Assembly: GCA_944393275.1 (NCBI GenBank) | Contig: CALXZQ010000066.1 | Span: 1-6,024, forward strand | Source: an uncultured Clostridia bacterium | Lineage (GTDB): Bacteria > Bacillota > Clostridia > TANB77 > CAG-508 | Direction: 5' to 3' | DNA length: 6,024 nucleotides | Shown here: positions 1-5,591 of the stretch, piece after piece | Layout of the letters: each line of letters opens with the position of its first letter | Position numbering within the stretch: the first letter of the stretch is position 1 | Program-made: the position numbers and the translations under genes | The notes under the pieces: model-generated | Database searches by the model: none | Seen by the model: the letters and a program-made list of their open reading frames with translations, nothing else | Told to the model about the DNA's origin: nothing

Positions 1-804
1 CATACTTCAAAAGTTGGACATACTGGAACATTAGATCCTAATGCAACAGGAGTATTACCATTATTATTAAACAAAGGGACTTTATTATCAAAGTACCTTA
101 TAAATCATGACAAAATATATGAGGTCTCATTAAAACTAGGTGAAAAAACAGATACTGCAGATGCAGAAGGGAAAATAATAAAAAAAGAAGAGCTAAGTGA
201 AGAAATATTTGAAGAAAGAAAAATAATAAATATATTAGAATCTTTTCTAGGAGAGCAATTACAAACTCCCCCAATCTATTCTGCAATTAAAGTAAAAGGA
301 AAGAAGCTTTATGAATATGCAAGAAAAGGTCAAAAAGTAGAAATAGAACCAAGGCAAATTCAAATCTATAATATAAATCTTGAAAAAATTATAGTAGAAG
401 ATAGGGTAATAAAATTTAAAGTTGAGTGTTCAAAAGGAACATACATTAGATCTTTATGTGAAGACATTGCTGAAAAACTAGGAACAATTGGATATATGAA
501 AGACCTAAAACGCTTAAAGGTTGGAGAATTTGAGCTAAAAGATAGTATAACATTAGACGATTTGGAAAAAATGAAAATAGAAGAGATAGAAAAATTGATA
601 ATACCAATTGAGGACATATTTAAGAATACAGATATTGTAGAATTAAATGACAAAAATCTAGCACTTTTTTTAAATGGTGCATTTTCTAGAAACAGTAAAA
701 AGCTAAACTTAAAAGATGGATTATACAGGATATATAATAATAATAAATTTATAGGAATAGGAATCTCAAAAAATAGTGAATTAAAAAGAGACATAATAAT
801 ATAG
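1..804 (+). CDS. truB: tRNA pseudouridine(55) synthase TruB, 5' end cut off by the window
   Basis: This enzyme converts uridine 55 in the T-loop of tRNAs to pseudouridine in the cytoplasm. The reading frame is open from base 1, giving 267 visible residues. The catalytic motif GHTGTLDPNATGVL lies at visible residues 6-19, and the nucleophilic Asp of LDP is residue 12. By comparison with E. coli TruB (Asp48), about 36 N-terminal residues lie outside the window. Other family marks are KIYEVSLKLGEKTDTADAEG (38-57), the TPPIYSAIKVKGKKLYEYAR segment (89-108) and CSKGTYIRSLCEDI (143-156). Residues from about 197 on form the small C-terminal RNA-binding part. The TAG stop at 802-804 overlaps the ribosome site of the next gene, so the two are probably co-transcribed and translationally coupled. 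Identity is certain; an internal ATG at 496 is not the real start. Confidence 0.97.
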   Translation, partial: HTSKVGHTGTLDPNATGVLPLLLNKGTLLSKYLINHDKIYEVSLKLGEKTDTADAEGKIIKKEELSEEIFEERKIINILESFLGEQLQTPPIYSAIKVKGKKLYEYARKGQKVEIEPRQIQIYNINLEKIIVEDRVIKFKVECSKGTYIRSLCEDIAEKLGTIGYMKDLKRLKVGEFELKDSITLDDLEKMKIEEIEKLIIPIEDIFKNTDIVELNDKNLALFLNGAFSRNSKKLNLKDGLYRIYNNNKFIGIGISKNSELKRDIII

Positions 805-813
805 GAGTTAGGA

Positions 814-1392
814 ATGGATTTACATTTAATTGAAAATATTAAAGCAAAGAAATTAGCAAGAAAGATTGAATACTATGAAGAAATAAATTCTACACATACT
901 TATGCCAAAAGAAACATTAATAAACTAGTTGATGGAACGGTGATTTTGGCAGAAAGTCAAACAGCTGGAAAAGGAACAAGAGAAAGAAAATGGTATACAG
1001 GAAAAGGAAAAAATATTGCTATAACAATAATACTAAAACCATATTGTAATATAGAAAAAATAAAAACATTAACCATTGATACAGCAATATTAATACAGGA
1101 AGCTATAAAAGAACTTTATGGATATATATTAGAAATAAGAAAACCCAATGATTTGATTCTAAATAATAAAAAAATAGCGGGTATTCTTACAGAAAGTTCT
1201 ACTTTAGGTGGAGAATTAAAGTATATTATATTGAGTATTGGATTTAACGTAAATGAGGATAAATTTGATGATAATACAAAAGAAATTGCAACTTCTCTAA
1301 AAAAAGAATTTAATAAAGATTTTTCGAGAGAAGAGATTATTGCAAATATTATAAAGAAATTGGACGAATATTATATTTTAAAAATTCTTTAA
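814..1392 (+). CDS. birA: Biotin--[acetyl-CoA-carboxylase] ligase, catalytic domain only, short C-terminus
   Basis: The family activates biotin to biotinyl-AMP and transfers it to a lysine of the carboxyl carrier protein. The 192-residue protein shows the family landmarks: NSTHTYAK (25-32), AESQTAGKGTRERKW (46-60, the biotin/AMP loop), RKPNDLILNNKKIAGILTES (109-128, Lys120 aligning with E. coli BirA Lys183) and LSIGFNVN (140-147). There is no N-terminal winged helix, so it should be an enzyme and not a repressor. Two things are odd. In the loop, E. coli Arg118 aligns with Thr55 and Gly120 with Glu57. The protein also stops where E. coli BirA still has roughly 50 residues, so the SH3-like C-terminal domain is missing. 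AGGAG at 803-807, overlapping the truB stop, sits 6 bases before the ATG. The target family member AccB is encoded at 5141-5572. Family membership is clear; whether it is fully active is not. Confidence 0.88.
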   Translation: MDLHLIENIKAKKLARKIEYYEEINSTHTYAKRNINKLVDGTVILAESQTAGKGTRERKWYTGKGKNIAITIILKPYCNIEKIKTLTIDTAILIQEAIKELYGYILEIRKPNDLILNNKKIAGILTESSTLGGELKYIILSIGFNVNEDKFDDNTKEIATSLKKEFNKDFSREEIIANIIKKLDEYYILKIL

Positions 1393-1417
1393 CCCTTAGA
1401 AATAGAAGATATATAAA
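1389..1417 (+). promoter_or_regulatory. Candidate promoter for the XRE gene pair
   Basis: TTAACC (1389-1394) and TATAAA (1412-1417) are separated by 17 bases, matching the sigma-A pattern at 4 of 6 and 5 of 6 positions. The -35 box overlaps the ligase stop codon. The predicted start, about 7 bases after the -10, falls near 1424, which is the first base of the inverted-repeat element. In such AT-rich DNA a match of this quality can arise by chance, so this is tentative. Confidence 0.35.
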
Positions 1418-1537
1418 ATATGCACACCAGATACATAAATAAATTTTACAAATAGTTTTACAATTTCCGCCATAGCGGATGAATGTTGTGGTTAAATTGA
1501 ATAAATTTGTAAAGAAGAGTGTTCTGGTGGAATATGC
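1417..1537 (+). repeat. Nested inverted-repeat element (1424-1530) flanked by 7-bp direct repeats; MITE-like remnant or structured leader
   Basis: Four inverted repeats lie one inside another: CACCAGA 1425-1431 with TCTGGTG 1523-1529; TTTACAAAT 1445-1453 with ATTTGTAAA 1505-1513; CAATTT 1461-1466 with AAATTG 1494-1499; and TCCGC 1466-1470 with GCGGA 1475-1479 around a CATA loop (T1466 can join only one of the last two). The outer arms extend imperfectly (ACA after the left arm, TGT before the right arm). AATATGC occurs directly at 1417-1423 and again at 1531-1537, just outside the arms. Two readings fit: a small non-coding element with terminal inverted repeats and a 7-bp target duplication, or an RNA leader for the XRE gene whose outer stem covers the weak ribosome site GGTGG (1526-1530). 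The base pairing is read directly from the sequence; the function is inferred. Confidence 0.6.
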
Positions 1538-1734
1538 GTATTGAGATTAAGGTAAAAGAGATTAGGATTCAAAAGAATATGTCATTAGCAAAACTATCCG
1601 AAAGAACAGGTTTGTCTACTACACATATAAATGATGTAGAAAATGGGCTAAAAGAACCTGGGATTAGAGTGTTAGTTTTATTGGCAAAAGCTTTAAAAGT
1701 ACCAATAACCGATTTATATAAAGTTATTTGGTAG
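1534..1734 (+). CDS. Small XRE/Cro-type helix-turn-helix regulator
   Basis: The 66-residue protein is almost entirely one XRE DNA-binding domain. MSLAKLSERTGLSTTHINDV (16-35) contains the helix-turn-helix, followed by ENGLKEPGIRVLVLLAKALK (36-55) and PITDLYK (57-63), the usual helices 4 and 5. No ligand-binding domain is present, so it probably works as a dimeric repressor or an autoregulator. I chose ATG 1534. GTG 1519 would add five residues (beginning VFWWN in the literal code) and has AAGAAGA directly against it with no spacing. ATG 1534 has only a weak GGTGG site 3 bases away, lying in the right arm of the inverted repeat. The short TCCGC-CATA-GCGGA palindrome at 1466-1479 could be its own operator. 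It is followed 21 bases later by a 63-residue gene, likely in the same transcript. The target genes cannot be read from the sequence. Confidence 0.8.
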   Translation: MRIEIKVKEIRIQKNMSLAKLSERTGLSTTHINDVENGLKEPGIRVLVLLAKALKVPITDLYKVIW

Positions 1735-1755
1735 AATTAGAGAGGTAGATATTTT

Positions 1756-1947
1756 TTGAGAGAATATAAAATAAGAGAAGAATTTAAAAAAAGTGAACAA
1801 GAATATAGAAATTTTAAAAAGATTAATAAAAGATTACCAACAGCACAAGAATGGAACAGATTGGCGAGAACAAATAGATTATTATCTTCAGTATCTATGA
1901 GATTTATTGGGAATATAAGATTTAAAAGAGAAACAACCTTAGATTAA
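1756..1947 (+). CDS. Unrecognised small basic protein with a TTG start
   Basis: I do not recognise this 63-residue protein. It has 17 Lys/Arg against 8 Asp/Glu, no signal peptide and no membrane segment. The stretch LPTAQEWNRLARTNRLLSSV (27-46) resembles the pattern 'P-x-x-x-x-W-x-x-x-A', then a turn, then 'LSS', as seen in small helix-turn-helix-like modules, so nucleic-acid binding is a guess. The start is TTG 1756, supported by GAGGT (1742-1746) nine bases upstream; the only in-frame ATG is residue 48. It follows the XRE gene after a 21-base gap and ends inside a terminator hairpin, which fits a two-gene transcript with the regulator. The good ribosome site and the stop placed at the terminator argue that it is real. 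It might instead be the remnant of a longer gene. Confidence 0.6.
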   Translation: MREYKIREEFKKSEQEYRNFKKINKRLPTAQEWNRLARTNRLLSSVSMRFIGNIRFKRETTLD

Positions 1948-1963
1948 ATGAGGTTGTTTCTTT
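1927..1963 (+). terminator. Hairpin terminator ending the XRE/63-residue transcript
   Basis: An 11-bp perfect stem (1929-1939 with 1951-1961, AGAAACAACCT / AGGTTGTTTCT) surrounds an 11-base loop; a G-U and an A-T pair extend it to 1927/1963. The downstream T tract is short (TTTC TTTCG), so efficiency is uncertain. The left arm encodes the last residues of the 63-residue protein, and its stop codon 1945-1947 is in the loop. The hairpin would separate this transcript from the fab operon promoter that follows. Confidence 0.7.
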
Positions 1964-1972
1964 CGTATAAGT

Positions 1973-2001
1973 TTGACTAACTATAAGGTTTTTGATAAAA
2001 T
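1973..2001 (+). promoter_or_regulatory. Sigma-A type promoter of the fab operon
   Basis: TTGACT (1973-1978) and TAAAAT (1996-2001) are separated by exactly 17 bases, matching consensus at 5 of 6 positions each. The predicted start is near 2008, giving a leader of about 90 bases before fabD. It lies directly after the terminator of the preceding transcript. A second -10-like TATAAT at 2054-2059 lacks a convincing -35 (TAGAGA at 2031-2036) and is a weaker alternative. Confidence 0.7.
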
Positions 2002-2003
2002 AA

Positions 2004-2030
2004 ACTAGTAAAATTGACTAGTCAGACTAA
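2004..2030 (+). promoter_or_regulatory. Putative operator at the fab promoter
   Basis: TGACTAGTCA (2015-2024) is a perfect 10-bp palindrome just downstream of the predicted transcription start. ACTAGT is also present at 2004-2009, 13 bases before its copy at 2017-2022. GACTA occurs at 1975-1979 (in the -35 box), 2016-2020 and 2025-2029. Firmicute fatty-acid genes are commonly controlled by FapR or by MarR-type FabT proteins binding palindromes at this position. The sequence does not match the FapR consensus I remember (TTAGTACC...), and only loosely recalls FabT-type TTTGA...TCAAA sites, so the regulator is left open. Confidence 0.45.
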
Positions 2031-2097
2031 TAGAGAAAAATAAAATTTTTTTGTATAATATTTAAGTATTTATAAAATTTACTTTTGGAGGATGTGT

Positions 2098-3090
2098 ATG
2101 AAAATATCATTTATGTTTCCTGGGCAAGGAGCTCAATATGTAGGAATGGGAAAAGATCTATATGAAAAATATGATGAGATAAGAAAAGTTTTTAATAAAG
2201 CGTCAGAGATAACTAATATAGATATTGCAACTCTTTGTTTTAATGGAATCAAAAGAGAATTTAAATTAGGAGAAGAACTTTTAAGCGAAGAAGAAAAAGG
2301 AGAAGAACTAAATAAGACAGAAAATACTCAAATTGCAATAGCCACTATGAGCTTAGCTATAGTAGAATTATTAAAAAAGGAAAATATATCAGCAGATATA
2401 ACAGTAGGTCTAAGCTTAGGAGAATACCCAGCTCTTATATATAGTGGATATTTAAGTTTTGAAGATGGGATTAGGCTATTAAAACAAAGAGGATATCTTA
2501 TGGGAAATAGAATCCCTGATGAAGAATATTCTATGGCAGCAGTTATTGGTTTGGAATCTAGTAAAATTGAAGATATTTGTAAAAAAGTACAGTCAGAAAA
2601 TTTATTTGTAGTGCCTGCAAATTACAATTATTCAAATCAAACTGTAATATCTGGAAATATAGAAGGTGTAGACAGAGCGATAGAACTTCTAAAAGAAGCA
2701 GGGGCAAAGAAAACTGTAAAATTACAAACTAATGGACCATTTCATACAACAAAATTAAATGATGCAAAGAAAGAGTATGAAAAAGAATTAGAAAAAGTGA
2801 ATTTTAATAAGGGAAAAGTAGAAGTAATAAAAAATATAGATGGAACAATATATACTGAAAATGATAATATAAAAAATATTTTAGCAGATCATATAGTAAG
2901 TCCTGTAAGATTTGATAAAGCCATTAATTTAATGGAAGAAAAAGGAATAGATACATATATAGAAATAGGACCAGGAAAAGTTTTGTCAGGTTTTGTAAAA
3001 AAACAATTAAAAGATTTGACAAATGTCAAAATACTAAATATATGTGATTGTACTTCATTTGATAATACAATAAATGAAATAAAAGGTTAA
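2098..3090 (+). CDS. fabD: Malonyl-CoA:acyl carrier protein transacylase FabD
   Basis: FabD transfers malonyl from CoA to the phosphopantetheine arm of acyl carrier protein, supplying the extender unit for fatty-acid synthesis. The 330-residue protein shows FPGQGAQYVGMG (7-18), GLSLGEYPAL (104-113) with catalytic Ser106, Arg131 in KQRGYLM for the malonyl carboxylate, NGPFH (212-216) with catalytic His216, and IEIGPGKVLSGFV (288-300). I place the start at ATG 2098: the strong GGAGG at 2087-2091 is 6 bases before it, whereas an in-frame ATG at 2092 directly abuts that site and cannot be used. An acidic stretch at about 56-71 looks like an insertion compared with E. coli FabD and contains an in-frame 30-bp-period repeat. 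This is the first gene of the operon; fabG starts 14 bases after its stop. Confidence 0.97.
   Translation: MKISFMFPGQGAQYVGMGKDLYEKYDEIRKVFNKASEITNIDIATLCFNGIKREFKLGEELLSEEEKGEELNKTENTQIAIATMSLAIVELLKKENISADITVGLSLGEYPALIYSGYLSFEDGIRLLKQRGYLMGNRIPDEEYSMAAVIGLESSKIEDICKKVQSENLFVVPANYNYSNQTVISGNIEGVDRAIELLKEAGAKKTVKLQTNGPFHTTKLNDAKKEYEKELEKVNFNKGKVEVIKNIDGTIYTENDNIKNILADHIVSPVRFDKAINLMEEKGIDTYIEIGPGKVLSGFVKKQLKDLTNVKILNICDCTSFDNTINEIKG
2269..2309 (+). repeat. Short in-frame direct repeat inside fabD
   Basis: GGAGAAGAACT occurs at 2269-2279 and again at 2299-2309, exactly 30 bases apart, so GEEL appears twice (GEELLSEEEK then GEELNKTENT). The second copy runs into the conserved ELNKTENTQ segment, so the first copy is the likely addition. 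This looks like an old small tandem duplication in a surface loop. Confidence 0.55.
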
Positions 3091-3104
3091 AGGAGATTGG
3101 AAAT

Positions 3105-3848
3105 ATGGAAGAAAATAAACCAGTAGCACTTATAACTGGTGCATCAAGAGGAATTGGAAAAGCAATAGCTATAAAATTTGCTAAAGAAGGATATAATCTA
3201 GTTGTTAACTATGTGTCTGGAAATACAGATATAGAAAGCTTAAGAAAAGAATTCTTAGAATTTGGAGCAAAAACTGTATTTATAAAAACAGATGTAACTA
3301 ATTTAGAAGATTGTGAAAAAATGGCAAAAACAGCAATAGATGAGTTTGGAAAAATAGATACATTGGTTAATAATGCAGGAATAACAAAAGATAATCTTTT
3401 AATGAGAATGAAAGAAGAAGAATTTGATCAAGTAATCAATATAAATTTAAAAGGGACATTCAATGTAACAAAATCAGTTATTCCATATATGATGAAAAAG
3501 AGAGAAGGAAGGATAGTAAATATTTCTTCAGTAGTAGGAGTATCAGGTAATGCAGGACAATCAAATTATGCAGCTTCAAAAGCAGGAATAATAGGATTTA
3601 CTAAAAGCGTTGCAAGAGAACTAGCATCAAGAAATATTTTATCTAATGCAATAGCACCAGGATTTATTGGAACAGATATGACTGCAGTATTAACAGATGC
3701 AGTAAAAGAAAATATTAATAATCAAATACCTTTAAAAAGAATGGGATTAGCAGAAGAAGTTGCAGAAGCTGTGTACTTTTTAGGTGGAAAAAATAATACT
3801 TATATAACAGGCCAAGTTTTAAATGTAGATGGTGGAATGATAATGTAA
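3105..3848 (+). CDS. fabG: 3-oxoacyl-[acyl-carrier-protein] reductase FabG
   Basis: FabG is an NADPH-dependent short-chain dehydrogenase that reduces 3-oxoacyl-ACP to 3-hydroxyacyl-ACP, the first reduction of each elongation round. The 247-residue length is standard. The sequence shows the nucleotide-binding TGASRGIG (11-18), NNAG (89-92), and the catalytic set Asn114, Ser142, Tyr155 and Lys159 (NYAASKAG), followed by APGFIGTDMT (184-193) and a C-terminal GQVLNVDGGM. Context in a fab operon separates it from the many other short-chain dehydrogenases. AGGAG at 3091-3095 lies 9 bases before ATG, immediately after the fabD stop, consistent with co-translation. Nothing is missing. Confidence 0.97.
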   Translation: MEENKPVALITGASRGIGKAIAIKFAKEGYNLVVNYVSGNTDIESLRKEFLEFGAKTVFIKTDVTNLEDCEKMAKTAIDEFGKIDTLVNNAGITKDNLLMRMKEEEFDQVININLKGTFNVTKSVIPYMMKKREGRIVNISSVVGVSGNAGQSNYAASKAGIIGFTKSVARELASRNILSNAIAPGFIGTDMTAVLTDAVKENINNQIPLKRMGLAEEVAEAVYFLGGKNNTYITGQVLNVDGGMIM

Positions 3849-3882
3849 TTAAACTTAAATAAATAAGGAAGGAAGATATTAT

Positions 3883-5124
3883 ATGAGTAAAAGAGTAGTT
3901 ATTACAGGTATGGGAGCAGTTACTCCAATAGGAAATAATATAGAAGAATTTTGGAAATCTATTAAAGAAGGAAAGTGCGGAATAGATGAAATTACAAAAT
4001 TTGATACAACAGAATATAAAGTTAAATTAGCAGCAGAAATAAAGGGACTAAATTTAGAAGATCATTTTGATAGAAAAGAACTAAAGAGGATGGATAATTA
4101 TTCTCATTTAGCAATAATAGCAGCAAGGGAAGCAATGAAAGATAGTGGAATGAATAGTGAAAACACTAATATGGAAAGAGTAGGAATTATAGTAAGTACA
4201 GGTATTGGTGGATTGAATACTATAGAATCAGGAACAAGAGCATATTTTGAAAAAGGTCCATCACGAGTTCCTGCAATGTATATACCTATGGGAATTGTTA
4301 ATATGGCAGCAGGAAATGTATCAATTGATTTGGGAGCAAAAGGAGAGTCATCATCTATAGTAACAGCTTGTGCAACTGGAACTCACTCAATTGGAACAGC
4401 TTATAGAATAATAAAACATGGATATGAAGATGCAGTAATAGCTGGAGGAACAGAATGTTCAATAACACCAACAGGAATTGCAGGATTCATGAATATGAAA
4501 GCATTATCACAATCAACTGATAAAAATAGAGCAAGTATTCCATTTGACAAAGAAAGAGATGGATTTGTTATGGGAGAAGGTTCAGCAGTATTAATATTAG
4601 AAGAGTTGGAACATGCTAAAAAAAGAGGAGCCAAGATATATGCAGAAATAGTAGGATATGGAGCTTCATCTGATGCATATCATATAACATCTCCAACACC
4701 AGATGGTTCAGGAGCAGCGAGAGCTCTATCTAGAGCAATTGAAGACGCACAAATTTCTCCAAAAGAGATAGATTATATAAATGCTCATGGAACATCAACA
4801 CATCTAAATGATGTAGGAGAAACAAAGGCAATAAAATTAGCTTTAGGAGAGGAAGCAGCTAAAAATGTAATGGTAAGTTCAACTAAAGGAAATACAGGAC
4901 ATATGCTAGGAGCTGCAGGAGCGATAGAAGCAATAGTTTGTGCAAAGGCAATCAGTGATAAATTTGTACCACCAACAATTAATTACAAAGTTCCAGATGA
5001 AGAATGTGACTTAGATATTGTACCAAATAAAGGAAGAAATGTTGAGATAAAATATGCAATGTCAAATTCATTAGGATTTGGTGGACACAACAGTTCAATA
5101 ATATTAAAGAAATTTGAAGATTAA
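3883..5124 (+). CDS. fabF: 3-oxoacyl-[acyl-carrier-protein] synthase II FabF
   Basis: FabF condenses malonyl-ACP with a growing acyl-ACP, releasing carbon dioxide. The 413-residue protein opens with RVVITGMGAVTPIGNN (4-19) and has the catalytic Cys163 in TACATGTHSIG, His302 in AHGTST, Lys335 in SSTKGNTGH, and His340, the Cys-His-His set of elongating synthases. SLGFGGHNSS (396-405) contains the gatekeeper Phe399. Length and motifs match FabF rather than FabH, which is shorter and has Cys-His-Asn. AAGGAAGGAAG (3865-3875) lies 7 bases before ATG. The 34-base gap after fabG contains only this ribosome site and AT-rich bases. FabF is the only condensing enzyme in the window, so chain initiation depends on a gene elsewhere. 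Confidence 0.97.
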   Translation: MSKRVVITGMGAVTPIGNNIEEFWKSIKEGKCGIDEITKFDTTEYKVKLAAEIKGLNLEDHFDRKELKRMDNYSHLAIIAAREAMKDSGMNSENTNMERVGIIVSTGIGGLNTIESGTRAYFEKGPSRVPAMYIPMGIVNMAAGNVSIDLGAKGESSSIVTACATGTHSIGTAYRIIKHGYEDAVIAGGTECSITPTGIAGFMNMKALSQSTDKNRASIPFDKERDGFVMGEGSAVLILEELEHAKKRGAKIYAEIVGYGASSDAYHITSPTPDGSGAARALSRAIEDAQISPKEIDYINAHGTSTHLNDVGETKAIKLALGEEAAKNVMVSSTKGNTGHMLGAAGAIEAIVCAKAISDKFVPPTINYKVPDEECDLDIVPNKGRNVEIKYAMSNSLGFGGHNSSIILKKFED

Positions 5125-5140
5125 TAAAGGAGAATAAATA

Positions 5141-5572
5141 ATGGAATATCAAGAGTTAAAGAAAATAATAAAAGATATGGAAAATCTTAAACTAGATAGT
5201 TTAGAAATTCAATTTCCTGACGGAACAAGAATTGCAATGAAAAAAAATCAAAATCAAAATAATAATGTTTCACCTGCTCCTGCACAAGCAGCTGCAGTAG
5301 AACCAAAAACAGAAGTAAAAGAAAAGAAAGAAGAAAAGTATAATGTGGTTACATCTCCTATAGTTGGAACATTTTATACTAGTCCATCTCCTAAAGAGCC
5401 ACCTTTTGTAAAAATAGGAGATAAGGTTAGAAAAGGTGATGTTTTATGTGTAATAGAAGCTATGAAACTTATGAATGAAATTAAGTCAGAATATGATGGT
5501 GAAATAGTAGAAATATGCGTTGGTAATGAAGAAATGGTTGATTTTGGAGCACCATTATTTAAAATAAAATAG
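5141..5572 (+). CDS. accB: Biotin carboxyl carrier protein of acetyl-CoA carboxylase
   Basis: AccB carries biotin between the carboxylase (AccC) and carboxyltransferase (AccAD) parts of acetyl-CoA carboxylase, which makes malonyl-CoA. The 143-residue protein has a short N-terminal segment ending in [11 protein letters not shown] (25-35), a flexible Gln/Asn- and Pro/Ala-rich linker (about 36-66, including SPAPAQAAA), and a C-terminal biotinyl domain (about 68-143). The biotin attachment motif EAMKLM is at 106-111, with Lys109 as the modified residue. [13 protein letters not shown] (72-84) is the 'thumb' typical of acetyl-CoA carboxylase carriers. AAAGGAG (5126-5132) lies 8 bases before ATG and 16 bases separate it from fabF. 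The ligase at 814-1392 is its likely modifying enzyme. Confidence 0.96.
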   Translation: MEYQELKKIIKDMENLKLDSLEIQFPDGTRIAMKKNQNQNNNVSPAPAQAAAVEPKTEVKEKKEEKYNVVTSPIVGTFYTSPSPKEPPFVKIGDKVRKGDVLCVIEAMKLMNEIKSEYDGEIVEICVGNEEMVDFGAPLFKIK

Positions 5573-5591
5573 TTTAAAGGGAGAAATAATT

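Noticed and set aside
98..794. Two open frames on the minus strand (98-286 and 366-794)
   Set aside because: They lie opposite truB, which has clear catalytic motifs through the whole span. Their hydrophobic Phe/Leu-rich translations are what AT-rich coding DNA gives when read backwards.
1371..1442. Frameshift continuation of the biotin ligase
   Set aside because: The shifted frame stays open to 1442 but reads NSLTLRNRRYIKYAHQIHK, which has no resemblance to the ligase C-terminal domain.
1424..1530. Known riboswitch or CRISPR repeat in the birA-XRE gap
   Set aside because: I see no motif of a riboswitch class I know, and there is a single inverted-repeat unit with no regularly spaced direct repeats.
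1519..1534. GTG at 1519 as the start of the XRE gene
   Set aside because: The purine-rich AAAGAAGA abuts the GTG with no spacing, and the extra residues fall outside the XRE domain. ATG 1534 is preferred, although its own ribosome site is weak.
2014..2059. TTGACT 2014-2019 paired with TATAAT 2054-2059 as a promoter
   Set aside because: The spacer is 34 bases, twice the usable length. The TTGACT at 1973 with TAAAAT at 1996 has perfect spacing.
2041..2086. T-rich leader before fabD as a terminator or attenuator
   Set aside because: ATTTTTTTG is a T run, but no G/C-containing stem precedes it, so there is no intrinsic terminator.
2407..2437. FabD active-site motif GLSLGE instead of the E. coli GHSLGE
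   Set aside because: The catalytic Ser is intact, and I recall GLSLGEY as common in Firmicute FabD proteins, so this is not unusual.
4401..4634. 77-residue minus-strand open frame
   Set aside because: It is antisense to conserved FabF sequence, with no ribosome site or recognisable motif.
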